Assembly: GCA_964555645.1 (NCBI GenBank)
Contig: CAZKTA010000004.1
Coordinates: 124,001 to 188,000, forward strand
Direction of reading: 5' to 3'
DNA: 64,000 bases
Origin: DTLC01 sp964555645
Lineage (GTDB): Bacteria > Verrucomicrobiota > Verrucomicrobiia > Limisphaerales > DTLC01
Position numbers and translations under genes: made by a program. The notes beneath the pieces are model-generated. The model had not been told where the DNA came from, did no database searches, and worked only from the letters and a program-made list of their open reading frames with translations. Shown here in pieces: positions 1 through 8,916 of the stretch (the first letter of the stretch is position 1; each line of letters starts with the position of its first letter).

Positions 1-2
1 AG

Positions 3-344
3 TTCAAGCTTATCCGACCGCATCTGTTGCCGTATTACCGGGACGTGTACGATCACCTGTTTCAAATCTCTGAGTTGGCACAGAGCTACACGGATTCATT
101 AACCGGCATATTGCAGGTGTACCTAAACATGTCATCGAACCGCACGGCTGAAATCGTCAAGGTACTTACGCTGTTTATTGTGATCACAACACCGGTATTG
201 GTAGTCGGTTCATGGTACGGCATGAATTTTGTCGAGCAAATGCCCGAGCTACATTCAAAGTATGGGTATTGGTGGGCAATTGGCGTGACGGTAGTCTCGA
301 CTGCTGCGTTGGTTTTGTGGCTGAAAAAGCGTAAATGGCTGTAG
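3..344 (+). CDS. corA: CorA-family magnesium/cobalt transporter, C-terminal part
   Basis: The gene is cut by the window start; only about 113 codons of the C-terminus are present. The fragment has the family pattern: the end of the long cytoplasmic helix, a first membrane helix, the signature Gly-Met-Asn (bases 219-227, in context YGMNF), a short acidic loop, a second membrane helix, and a basic tail ending KKRKWL. CorA proteins are pentameric Mg2+ channels of the inner membrane, and GMN forms the selectivity loop. The reading frame is open to the window edge, so the true start lies outside. It is separated from the next gene by about 75 bases with no obvious terminator. Transport of another divalent ion cannot be excluded. 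Confidence 0.9.
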   Translation, partial: FKLIRPHLLPYYRDVYDHLFQISELAQSYTDSLTGILQVYLNMSSNRTAEIVKVLTLFIVITTPVLVVGSWYGMNFVEQMPELHSKYGYWWAIGVTVVSTAALVLWLKKRKWL

Positions 345-419
345 GACCCGAGCGCCATGGCGCATTCTGTTTAAGGCGCGCCCAGATCTGTTAACGATTT
401 TCCATGAGTGTGTAGCGCA

Positions 420-1688
420 ATGCCCGGAACAAAATCAAGTTTCCTCGACAAGGTCCTAGGTCGAATTAACCGGCTCGACACCGAAGGATTGCACAGTGTC
501 CTGCAGCGGCTTGCGCGCGAGCGTAGTTTTCTGGAGACGCTGTTCAATGCAATCGAAGACGGTCTGTTGGTCTGTGATGAACGCGGCCGAATTCTCTACT
601 TCAACCAAGCCATTACGCGGTTGCTTGGCCTGCAACCGAGTGCTGAGGGCAGACCAATCTGGGAACTGTTGCCCGAGTTGGCCTGGGAAAAATTGCGTCA
701 AGGCAGCGCTGCAGGCGGGCAACGTGTCCTCAGGCACGAGTTCGAGGTGCAATATCCGCGCCCACGTTTCCTGCGGCTCTACGCTACGCCGCTGGACGAA
801 CACGGCGCCGGTGCGGCGGGTTTGGCCCTGATAATTCACGATGAGACTGAGACACGGCAAAAAACAATCGAGGCCATCGAAGCCGAGCGTACACAGGCGC
901 TGACTTTGCTGGCGGCCAGTGTTGCGCATGAGATCGGTAACCCGTTGAACGCGTTGCATATTCACTTGCAGTTGATCGAGCGCGAGCTTAAGAAGCTCAG
1001 AACCGAAACGGCATCTGCAACTGCCGAACAAGGACGGCTGCGTAAATTTGGGGGATCAACTCGCTCACATGCGCCAGATTCAGGTGATCGCCTAACTGAA
1101 AGCATCGACAGGCTCCAGCAATACACTGCAGTTGCCAAAGGTGAAATCGCAAGGCTCGACTATATAATCACACAGTTCCTTCAGGCATTGCGTCCGGTTG
1201 CGCCGCAGTTCAAACCCACCTCGCTAAATGAGGTTGTTACACGCACACTCGAGCTGTTGCAGCCTGAGCTGGACAATCGCGGTTTGATTGTCAAAACAAA
1301 GCTGGCACCGCATCTGCCGACTGCGCCATTGGACGCAACGCAAATCCAGCAGGCGCTGGTGAATCTAATCAAAAATGCAATGCAGGCAATGACAAAGGGT
1401 GGTGTGCTCACTTTGCAGACAGGCGAGGAAGCCGACGGCGTTTGGGTGAGCGTGTCGGACACTGGCACAGGCATATCGCCTGCACAGCTTGGGCACATAT
1501 TTGAGCCGTTTTATACAACCAAGAAAAAGGGCACAGGCTTGGGTTTGATGATCGTGCAGCGGATTGTCCGTGCGCATGGCGGTAGGATAGACCTTGAGAG
1601 CCACCACGGCCGTGGAACGACATTTCGCATCTGGCTGCCGTTGCAGGAGCGCAAACCGCGTTTACTCGAAGCACATGCGCGCGCATGA
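420..1688 (+). CDS. Cytoplasmic PAS-containing sensor histidine kinase
   Basis: About 422 residues with no clear membrane segment, so a soluble sensor is inferred. An N-terminal PAS-like domain (about residues 30-140, with 'EDGLLVCDERGRILYFN') precedes a HisKA dimerisation domain with phospho-acceptor His170 in 'AHEIGNPLNAL'. A HATPase domain follows with the N box 'NLIKNAMQAM', G1 box 'DTGTGIS' and G2 box 'GTGLGL'. The H box resembles NtrB-type kinases, which fits the NtrC-like regulator starting 54 bases downstream. An in-frame GTG at 408 is an alternative start. A role as the PEP-CTERM-associated kinase PrsK is unlikely, because that family carries a multi-spanning membrane N-terminus. Confidence 0.9.
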   Translation: MPGTKSSFLDKVLGRINRLDTEGLHSVLQRLARERSFLETLFNAIEDGLLVCDERGRILYFNQAITRLLGLQPSAEGRPIWELLPELAWEKLRQGSAAGGQRVLRHEFEVQYPRPRFLRLYATPLDEHGAGAAGLALIIHDETETRQKTIEAIEAERTQALTLLAASVAHEIGNPLNALHIHLQLIERELKKLRTETASATAEQGRLRKFGGSTRSHAPDSGDRLTESIDRLQQYTAVAKGEIARLDYIITQFLQALRPVAPQFKPTSLNEVVTRTLELLQPELDNRGLIVKTKLAPHLPTAPLDATQIQQALVNLIKNAMQAMTKGGVLTLQTGEEADGVWVSVSDTGTGISPAQLGHIFEPFYTTKKKGTGLGLMIVQRIVRAHGGRIDLESHHGRGTTFRIWLPLQERKPRLLEAHARA

Positions 1689-1741
1689 AAACAGTCGAGT
1701 AGGTATGCCTCGGCCGAGGTTAAATACAGGGGTAAAACACC

Positions 1742-3109
1742 ATGCCTAAACCCACGCTTTTGATTGTTGATGATGAGAAACCGACGCGTGACGGTTTGCG
1801 TGCTGCATTGGAGGATCAGTACGACGTTTATGTAGCTGAAGATGCCGCAGCCGCAACCGAGCTGCTCGAGCGGGAGAATTTCGATGTTTTGTTGACTGAT
1901 TTTCGTCTGCCGCACGAGGACGGCATGAAGTTAATTGCACGCGCCAAGTCGCTGCCCAAACCGCCAATCTGCATTCTGATGACAGCTTACGGCTCCGAAG
2001 AACTTGCCGTTGAGGCGATGAAACGTGGTGCAGATGATTACATTCCGAAGGGCCGAATGCAGATTGACGAGCTTGAGATGCGCATAGCACGCGCTTTGCG
2101 CAGGCAAAAACTCGAGCAGGATAATGTTGCGCTACGCCAACAACTGGACGCCAAGTTCGGTCTGCGCAACATCATTGGCGAATCCTCTCAAATGCGTGAA
2201 GTGCTTGAGATGGTCAAACAAGTGGCACCCACGCGCGCTACTGTGCTGTTGCGGGGCGAGAGCGGTACGGGCAAGGAACTCATCGCAAAGGCAATTCATC
2301 AGCTCAGTCCACGCGCAAATCAGCCGATGGTAACCGTGCATTGCGCGGCGCTTGCGCCAACGTTGCTCGAGAGCGAACTTTTCGGCCACGAAAAAGGCGC
2401 TTTCACAGGCGCGTATGAACGCAGGATCGGCAGGTTCGAACAAGCACAAGGCGGCACGCTTTTCTTGGACGAGATTGGCGAGATTGACGCCTCTCTTCAG
2501 ATCAAGCTGCTGCGATTCCTCGGCGAACGTACGTTCGAGCGTGTTGGCTCAAACAAAACTCTCACTGCAGATGTCCGACTCATCACGGCGACAAATAAAG
2601 ACCTCGAGGCACTTGTCAAGGAAGGCAAGTTCCGCGAGGACCTGTACTTCAGACTGCGTGTGGTCGAGATAGTTTTGCCGCCGTTACGCGAGCGTGCAAG
2701 TGACATACCGCTTCTTGCGCATGCGTTTCTGCGCGAGTTCGCCCAGGAAAACGGCAAGCCGGTCAAAGGGTTTGCACCTGACGCGCTCGATTTGCTCGTG
2801 AAATATCAATGGCCGGGCAATGTCAGGGAACTGCGCACTGCGATCGAGCATGCAGTTGTGCTGTGCCGCGGCGAGAAAATCACACCGCGCGATCTACCTC
2901 TGCAAATCAGAGCTGCGGCAGCTTCAGAGGCGCCGATTGAACAGCTTCTTGCCAAGGGGGACATAACGGTCAAGGAAGCCGAAAAACAGCTCATTATTCG
3001 CGCATTAAAAGAAACAGGCGGCAACCGGACACTGGCGGCCAAAAGGATCGGTTTGAGCAGACGCACGTTGCACCGCAAGATACGAGCCTATAAACTGGAG
3101 GGACTTTGA
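1742..3109 (+). CDS. NtrC-family sigma-54-dependent response regulator
   Basis: 455 residues with the full NtrC layout. The receiver domain has phospho-acceptor Asp53 in 'LLTDFRLP'. The central AAA+ domain has Walker A 'GESGTGKE' (172-179) and an intact GAFTGA loop (219-224), which contacts sigma-54. The C-terminal Fis-type helix-turn-helix includes 'NRTLAAKRIGLSRRTLHRKI'. A purine-rich AGGGG lies about 10 bases before the ATG. It forms a two-gene unit with the kinase upstream, and its last codons carry the GGAGGG that probably serves as ribosome-binding site for the gene starting at 3111. It should activate sigma-54 promoters; I found no convincing -24/-12 element by eye in the window, so targets are unknown. 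Confidence 0.95.
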   Translation: MPKPTLLIVDDEKPTRDGLRAALEDQYDVYVAEDAAAATELLERENFDVLLTDFRLPHEDGMKLIARAKSLPKPPICILMTAYGSEELAVEAMKRGADDYIPKGRMQIDELEMRIARALRRQKLEQDNVALRQQLDAKFGLRNIIGESSQMREVLEMVKQVAPTRATVLLRGESGTGKELIAKAIHQLSPRANQPMVTVHCAALAPTLLESELFGHEKGAFTGAYERRIGRFEQAQGGTLFLDEIGEIDASLQIKLLRFLGERTFERVGSNKTLTADVRLITATNKDLEALVKEGKFREDLYFRLRVVEIVLPPLRERASDIPLLAHAFLREFAQENGKPVKGFAPDALDLLVKYQWPGNVRELRTAIEHAVVLCRGEKITPRDLPLQIRAAAASEAPIEQLLAKGDITVKEAEKQLIIRALKETGGNRTLAAKRIGLSRRTLHRKIRAYKLEGL

Positions 3110-3110
3110 T

Positions 3111-4964
3111 ATGCCATTTATGATTGGCGGTTCAATACAGGAGCTGATACACAAGCTCGAGGTCGGTTCAGGCACGCGATTTGTGCGGCGGTTGTTGTTG
3201 GTTTTAGCCTTGTTGTTTTTGGTGGTTGTGTACAACTGGCGCGCTTACCGCAACATGGCAACCCAAGAGGCAATGGATACCGCGCAACTCGCACGCAATA
3301 TCGCTGAGGGTAAGGGGTATTCCACGTTTTTTATTCGGCCGTTGAGCATTTACTTACTCACAAATCACTATCGCGGCCCGCTTATCTCATCTGATCCGGC
3401 GACTCCGGTTGACCCCGCCAAAGTCAAGGGACCACACCCTGACCTTGCCAACCCGCCGGTTTATCCAGTTGTTTTGGCCGGGCTGATGAAATTGCTGCCG
3501 TTCACTTACGACATCCCGATCGTTACCTCTGAGTCTGAGGCAAAAGCGCGCCGGTACTTCTGGCACAGACACGGACGGTTTTGGTGGTACCAACCGGATT
3601 TTCTCATAGCACTGTTTAATCAGGCATTGTTGTTTGCCGTGATCGTGCTGACATATCACATCGGGCGCAGCCTGTTTGACCTGCGCATTGCACGGTTGTC
3701 GGCATTGCTGTTGCTTGGCACTGAGTTGCTCTGGCGATTCAGCGTCTCAGGCCTTTCAACCATGCTGCTGATGACGATTTTCCTCGGGCTGATCTGGACT
3801 CTGGTGCGGCTTGAACGCGAATTACGGGCCGGAAACACGAACTCGATGTTGCCGTGGGCACTGACAGCCCTAGCTGGTGTGTTGGTTGGTTTGGGAGCGC
3901 TCACGCGGTATTCGTTTATGTGGATGATCATTCCCGTGCTGGTTTTTCTGGTTCTATTTTCGCCCAGAGACCGCGTGGTGCAATGTTTGCTTGCATTGGC
4001 AGCTTTTGTCGTGGTGTTTGCCCCCTGGATCATACGCAATCTGGTCTTATGCGGCAAACCGTTCGGCACCGCCACCTACGCGGTGCTGGAAACAACAGCG
4101 GCTTTTCCCGAATTCAGACTGGCACGGTCACTTGCACCAAACTTCACCACATTCAGCCTGACCCTCGTCTGGTACAAGTTCCTCGGCAATTTCAAACAGA
4201 TTGTCCAAACGGATTTGCCCACATTAAGCGGGAGCTGGGTGACGGCATTTTTCATTGCGGGTCTGTTGCTGCATTTCAGGGAGGCAGGCCGCAACAGGAT
4301 CAAATATTTTGCATTGATGTGCCTGGGCATGTTCATGATCGTACAGGCACTCGGCCGCACCCAGCTTTCAGAGGATTCACCCCAGATTAACTCCGAAAAC
4401 ATGCTGGTTTTGCTTGTGCCCCTCGTCATAATGTACGGTGCGGCATTGTTTTTTGTGCTGCTGGATCATCTGGAACTGCCGTTTGTGGTACTGCGACACA
4501 TTGTTACAGGCGCATTTGTAGTCGTGATGTGTCTGCCGATGATCCTGGTATTTGTACCGCCGCGGACCAATCCAATTGCGTATCCGCCTTATTACCCACC
4601 AACAATCCAGCAGCTCTGCAACTGGATGAAAGAAAACGAACTGATGATGAGCGATGTGCCATGGGCAGTTGCCTGGTACGGCCGGCGCCCGTGCGTTTGG
4701 CTCACACTGAACGCACAATCGGAGTTCTTTGCGATAAACGACTATCTCAAGCCGATCCGCGCCCTTTACCTGACACCGCGCACAATGAACGGGCGGTTCC
4801 TGACTGACTGGATACTGCCACGTGAATATGGTTGGGGTAGTTTCGTGCTCGAAAGTGTCATGCGCAGAGAAATCCCGCCCAATTTTCCATTGCGCAAATC
4901 GCCCGAGGGCTTATGGCCCGAACAGTTGTTCCTGACAGATTGGGAACGTTGGCGCAAACCGTGA
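3111..4964 (+). CDS. Multi-spanning membrane protein, GT39/ArnT-like glycosyltransferase candidate
   Basis: 617 residues with a cytoplasmic N-terminus, a first membrane helix near residues 25-43, and roughly ten further hydrophobic segments. A soluble C-terminal part of about 140 residues follows. The architecture and the early periplasmic loop resemble GT-C glycosyltransferases (PMT/ArnT-like) that use polyprenyl-phosphate sugars at the membrane. An 'E-A-M-D-T-A' stretch after the first helix could hold the catalytic acidic residue, but this is inference. It starts one base after the stop of the NtrC regulator and is very likely co-transcribed with it, so the two-component system may control surface glycosylation. 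The substrate cannot be told from sequence alone. Confidence 0.65.
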   Translation: MPFMIGGSIQELIHKLEVGSGTRFVRRLLLVLALLFLVVVYNWRAYRNMATQEAMDTAQLARNIAEGKGYSTFFIRPLSIYLLTNHYRGPLISSDPATPVDPAKVKGPHPDLANPPVYPVVLAGLMKLLPFTYDIPIVTSESEAKARRYFWHRHGRFWWYQPDFLIALFNQALLFAVIVLTYHIGRSLFDLRIARLSALLLLGTELLWRFSVSGLSTMLLMTIFLGLIWTLVRLERELRAGNTNSMLPWALTALAGVLVGLGALTRYSFMWMIIPVLVFLVLFSPRDRVVQCLLALAAFVVVFAPWIIRNLVLCGKPFGTATYAVLETTAAFPEFRLARSLAPNFTTFSLTLVWYKFLGNFKQIVQTDLPTLSGSWVTAFFIAGLLLHFREAGRNRIKYFALMCLGMFMIVQALGRTQLSEDSPQINSENMLVLLVPLVIMYGAALFFVLLDHLELPFVVLRHIVTGAFVVVMCLPMILVFVPPRTNPIAYPPYYPPTIQQLCNWMKENELMMSDVPWAVAWYGRRPCVWLTLNAQSEFFAINDYLKPIRALYLTPRTMNGRFLTDWILPREYGWGSFVLESVMRREIPPNFPLRKSPEGLWPEQLFLTDWERWRKP

Positions 4965-5126
4965 TGGTTCGGTTCCATGCATCGGTTGCGTTGCTCGATC
5001 AACCCACTGTGTGTCCAGTGAACATTCAGTTGGCCGGTTTTCGCTACACGATTTGTGAATCGTGCCGTGGATCAACACACACGATATGGCAGTCTGCGCG
5101 TACAACGCGGTAGAATCTGCATTGAC

Positions 5127-6308
5127 ATGAATGACGAGTTTAGATCAGTCATCGCACGGGTACGCCAATTCATCCAGCAAGTTCACAGCCGCTCCGACTC
5201 GTTTCATCATCCGCAGGGGCTGACCTGCGGCGAATTCGATAAACGGTTTAACGAGCTGGCTTGTGACTTGTTCCGACTCCAGTTTACGCACAACCCGGTT
5301 TACCAGCGGTATTGCAAAGCACGCGATGTTTACCCCGACAAAATAACTGATTGGCGCCACATCCCGGCAATGCCAACTGCTGCATTCAAAGATTTCGATG
5401 TGACATGTCTGCAGCCCGCACAGTGGACAACCATTTTTTTATCCAGTACTACAACAGGCCAGAAACCAAGCAGACATTTTCATAATCCGGTTTCGCTCGC
5501 GTTATACGAAGCGTCGCTGCTGCCCTGGTTTGCCCGGCATTTCCTGCCCGAACTTCCGGCCGGTGCCGCCGAGGGCAACTTCGCATCCGCCACAAGGCAA
5601 GCTAATAAACTGCCATTTTTAATCTTAACACCAACTAGAGCTGATGCGCCTTGTTCTTCGCTTGTTTACATGCTTGACACCGTGCGCCGTGTGTTCGGGT
5701 CGCCACAATCAGAATTCTTCGGCCGCACGATGCCGGATGGTTCATGGCAGCTCGATACAAATGCACTTTGTGCCGTGCTGCGTAATGCAGCGCGAACAAG
5801 CAGCGCGGTCGCCCTGCTCGGAACAGCATTTGCATTCGTGCAACTGCTCGATTACATGCACACGCACGGCCTTGTGTTTACCCTGGCGCACGGCTCACGT
5901 GTGATGGAAACCGGTGGGTACAAGGGGCGAACGCGTGAAATCGCGAAATCTGAACTGTACGGTTTGATCAGGGCGCGCCTTGGTGTGCCTGAATCACATA
6001 TCGTGTCCGAGTACGGCATGTGCGAGCTTGGCTCGCAGGCGTACGACGCAGTCGTTGGTAGCACAGCAGGGCACAAGCGCATTTTCAGGTTCCCACACTG
6101 GGTGCAGACACAGATTGTCTCTCCTGACACCGGACGCGAAGTTGCCGAGGGTCAGACGGGCTTGATTCGTGTGTTTGACCTTGCCAATGTCTTTTCTGCA
6201 GTTGCAGTTCAAACGGAAGACTTGGCTGTGCGCCACGCCAACGGTTTTGAACTTGTGGGACGCGCATCTTTGGCCGAGCTACGTGGTTGTTCGCTGACTG
6301 CAGTTTGA
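5127..6308 (+). CDS. luxE: LuxE-family acyl-protein synthetase
   Basis: 393 residues from the ATG at 5127; the frame is open further upstream but the homologous part begins here. It belongs to the LuxE/PaaK-like acyl-adenylating enzymes. The phosphate-binding loop 'SSTTTG' lies at residues 106-111, and 'EYGMCELGSQ' near residue 300 matches the second adenylation motif. The C-terminus 'LVGRASLAELRGCSL' is typical of LuxE. In luminous bacteria LuxE activates a fatty acid and passes the acyl group to the LuxC reductase, which lies 199 bases downstream on the same strand. No luciferase (luxAB) is present. The pair therefore probably makes a fatty aldehyde or alcohol, or reduces another carrier-bound acyl group (inference). 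Confidence 0.85.
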   Translation: MNDEFRSVIARVRQFIQQVHSRSDSFHHPQGLTCGEFDKRFNELACDLFRLQFTHNPVYQRYCKARDVYPDKITDWRHIPAMPTAAFKDFDVTCLQPAQWTTIFLSSTTTGQKPSRHFHNPVSLALYEASLLPWFARHFLPELPAGAAEGNFASATRQANKLPFLILTPTRADAPCSSLVYMLDTVRRVFGSPQSEFFGRTMPDGSWQLDTNALCAVLRNAARTSSAVALLGTAFAFVQLLDYMHTHGLVFTLAHGSRVMETGGYKGRTREIAKSELYGLIRARLGVPESHIVSEYGMCELGSQAYDAVVGSTAGHKRIFRFPHWVQTQIVSPDTGREVAEGQTGLIRVFDLANVFSAVAVQTEDLAVRHANGFELVGRASLAELRGCSLTAV

Positions 6309-6507
6309 GACGGATTATGAAACGGCAGATGACTAGTTTGCCCTTGCTGTTGACACCGGTTTGCCGAGCGCGACAATTATCATTGCACCGGTTGATTTCC
6401 GAAAAGCAAAGGCTCTCGCCCAACATGTTAAATTGCGGGACTGGACGGCGACGCTTTACGCCTAGATAAAAGCTCAACTTGCAACCCTACCACTTGCTTT
6501 TGCCCAA

Positions 6508-7872
6508 ATGAACTTTCCTAGTTATTTCCTTGCTGACCTACCGCCAGCAGCGGCGATCACGCCCACAATGTTGACCGAGGTGTGCCAGACGCTTAAACGC
6601 AACCGGCGCAGCTATCTGGCCGGGCGCTCAACCGAGGCGCTGATCAACGTTCTGAGCACACTGGCCGCTAACTGGCTCAACCCAGAGGATCCCTTCCGTA
6701 AACTTGCGCTTGAGCGTGGTCCGGCAGAAACCGGGTTCAGTGCGCCCACCCTGGCTTGTGGATTAGACGCGTTTTTCACTGAACTGACGAGTGACAATCT
6801 GCGGGCGCTGCTTGCGCAGGATTTGGGCAACGCACAACGGTTGGACCAATTTGTGCCCGAGCAAACCAACCCGAAATCCGGGCGCCGTGCAATGGCGCGT
6901 GCCCCTGAACTATTGGTGCACATCGCCGCCGGCAATTTGCCCAGCCCAATTTTTGCCAGCATCGTGCTCGGACTGCTGGTGCGCTCGGCTCAGTTCATCA
7001 AATGCGCCACTGGAGCGGCTTTTTTGCCGCGCTTGTTTGCACATTCGATCTACGCAGCAGACCCGAAACTTGGTGCGTGCATCGAGCTGGCAGAATGGCC
7101 AGGCGGCAAAACCGAGCTTGAACAAACACTGTTCAGCCACGCCGATTGTGTCACTGTAACCGGCAGTGACGACACAGTTGCTGCACTCAGGCAATCAGTC
7201 CCGGTCACTGTACGGTTTATTGGGTATAGCCAGCGCGTCAGCTTTGGCTTTGTGGCGGCGGAAACGCTGGGTCGTGCAACTGCAAACCGCGTTGCCGCCT
7301 CGGCAGCCGCAGACGTCACTGCCTGGGACCAACTCGGCTGTTTGTCACCGCACCTGTTTTACGTTGAGACAGGAGGTGAAATTGGCCCGGACACGTTTGC
7401 TGAGCTGTTGGCAGCCGAACTCGACCGCATAGAAAAGATTCAACCTCGCGGTTTGCTGCCGACCGACGCCGTTGCGCAAATCGCATCGCGCAGAGCGTTC
7501 TATGAGGTGCGTGCTGCCAACTTGCCTAACACACGACTTTGGGCCAGCCCGAATTCAACCGCATGGACAGTCGTTTACGAAACTGAGCCGTTGTTCCAAT
7601 TGTCATGTTTGCACAGATTCATCTACGTCAAACCCGTGCGCGATCTTGCTGAGGCACTCACCAATGCCGAATCAGTTCGCGGCAAGGTTTCAACAGTCGG
7701 CATTGCTGCACCGCCACAACGCGCGCAGCAGATTGCAGCCGAGCTAGCTGCGTGGGGTGTCACGCGGATTTGTCCAATCGGCCGAATGCAAAAACCGCCT
7801 CTGCTGTGGCGGCACGACGGCAGACCTGCGTTAGGTGACCTTGTCACATGGACAGATTGGGAACCCGACTGA
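6508..7872 (+). CDS. luxC: LuxC-family acyl-CoA/acyl-enzyme reductase
   Basis: 454 residues related to LuxC and the aldehyde-dehydrogenase fold. The catalytic Cys278 lies in 'DQLGCLSPH', where the acyl thioester forms before NADPH reduction. The glycine-rich region 'VHIAAGNLPSP' (about 134-144) fits nucleotide binding, and 'VTVTGSDDTV' and 'CLHRFIYVKP' are typical of the family. LuxC accepts the acyl group from LuxE and releases an aldehyde. The order luxE-luxC without luxA, luxB or luxD suggests a use other than light, for example fatty aldehyde or wax/alcohol formation. A start further upstream is not supported. The 199-base gap between the two genes is longer than usual for an operon. Confidence 0.88.
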   Translation: MNFPSYFLADLPPAAAITPTMLTEVCQTLKRNRRSYLAGRSTEALINVLSTLAANWLNPEDPFRKLALERGPAETGFSAPTLACGLDAFFTELTSDNLRALLAQDLGNAQRLDQFVPEQTNPKSGRRAMARAPELLVHIAAGNLPSPIFASIVLGLLVRSAQFIKCATGAAFLPRLFAHSIYAADPKLGACIELAEWPGGKTELEQTLFSHADCVTVTGSDDTVAALRQSVPVTVRFIGYSQRVSFGFVAAETLGRATANRVAASAAADVTAWDQLGCLSPHLFYVETGGEIGPDTFAELLAAELDRIEKIQPRGLLPTDAVAQIASRRAFYEVRAANLPNTRLWASPNSTAWTVVYETEPLFQLSCLHRFIYVKPVRDLAEALTNAESVRGKVSTVGIAAPPQRAQQIAAELAAWGVTRICPIGRMQKPPLLWRHDGRPALGDLVTWTDWEPD

Positions 7873-7935
7873 TTGAGCACGGCGGTTTAGCGGTTTACAT
7901 TCAGCTCACAAAATGGCTTTCTTGATGCAAACAAA

Positions 7936-8298
7936 ATGAGGATCGAACTGCGTAAATCGTTCAAAGTCGATGCAGCGCATTACCTGCCAAACGTGCCAAG
8001 ATCGCACAAATGCAGGCAATTGCACGGTCACTGTTTCACTGTCGAGGTTGCCGTAGCCGGTGAACCAGATCCCAAACACGGCTGGGTAATGGACTACGGC
8101 GAGATTACTGCTGCTGTTCAGCCTCTGCTTGAGCAGCTCGATCACAAAGTGTTGAACGAAGTTGCTGGCCTCGAAAATCCAACAAGCGAAAACATCGCTG
8201 TTTGGCTTTGGAAAAAACTTAAGCCAAAGCTGCCCATGCTTGTCGAAGTTATCGTAGCCGAGTCACCCACCGCGCAAGCAATTTACAGAGGTGAGTAG
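7936..8298 (+). CDS. queD: 6-carboxy-5,6,7,8-tetrahydropterin synthase (QueD/PTPS family)
   Basis: 120 residues, the usual length. Zinc ligands His15, His30 and His32 are visible ('AAHYLP' and 'LHGH'), and catalytic Cys26 sits in the C-x3-H-G-H pattern that is characteristic of QueD. Conserved 'GWVMDYGEI' and 'LDHKVLNE' segments follow, then the 'NPTSENIAVWLW' helix and the substrate-binding Glu in 'VIVAESPTAQA'. QueD converts dihydroneopterin triphosphate to carboxytetrahydropterin for queuosine and 7-deazaguanine synthesis. It follows luxC by 63 bases but has no functional link to it. The other queuosine genes are not in this window. Confidence 0.93.
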   Translation: MRIELRKSFKVDAAHYLPNVPRSHKCRQLHGHCFTVEVAVAGEPDPKHGWVMDYGEITAAVQPLLEQLDHKVLNEVAGLENPTSENIAVWLWKKLKPKLPMLVEVIVAESPTAQAIYRGE

Positions 8299-8847
8299 CC
8301 ATCGGACAGTCTCCGCTGTCGTGAAACTGCGCAACAGGCGCATCGCAAACTCTGAGAGGTTGGCTGTGGATACAAAGTGGCTGTGTGTACCACTCTTTCG
8401 TTGAGACACGGCCTCGACCGGGGAAAAACCCGTCTGTAGCAAGAACTACTCCAGCGATTTAACCGCGGCCGAAACAACACTATACCGGTGAAACACCGAA
8501 TACATCCGACACCCAGCCCAGACCCACGTTCCTCGCGTTCATTTCGCCAAGCTTCAGCCCGGTGTAGACACCAGCACGGCTAAACCAGTGAACCGCCCAA
8601 GCGGCTTTGGCGGTGTGGTCCAACCCACGAATGCGTCCTGTTCTTGGGCTAATCGCACCCGAGCCCAACTGCCTGAGGCCCAGTTACCAATCAGAGGCAT
8701 GAATACCCGGTGTCGAATATCCTAGCCAAACCATATGCCAATGAAATCACCCTCCACAACTACCCATCTTTGTGGTGCGTGACGAACAATGGATGAAAAT
8801 GCTCGCGCATAAAATTTGCCCAGCCTGACTACCCGCCGTCACAAAAT
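8299..8847. other. Gene-free stretch
   Basis: About 550 bases between queD and the first PEP-CTERM gene. No reading frame here has family-like sequence. A 62-codon minus-strand frame (8480-8668) is interrupted by stops on both sides and not supported. I see no tRNA or clear terminator. The DNA may be decayed coding sequence. Confidence 0.5.
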
Positions 8848-8916
8848 ATGTAAGCTCGTCGCAAAAACGATCCTAACAGCAGGCTACTGTTTGTTTTAAC
8901 TAGCGTTGCAAGCGCA

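Noticed and set aside
5127..7872. Bioluminescence operon
   Set aside because: luxE and luxC are present, but no luciferase subunits, LuxD or flavin reductase lie within the window.
8480..8668. Minus-strand 62-codon frame upstream of the first PEP-CTERM gene
   Set aside because: No motif, stops on both sides and no start context. It may be decayed coding DNA, but this cannot be shown.
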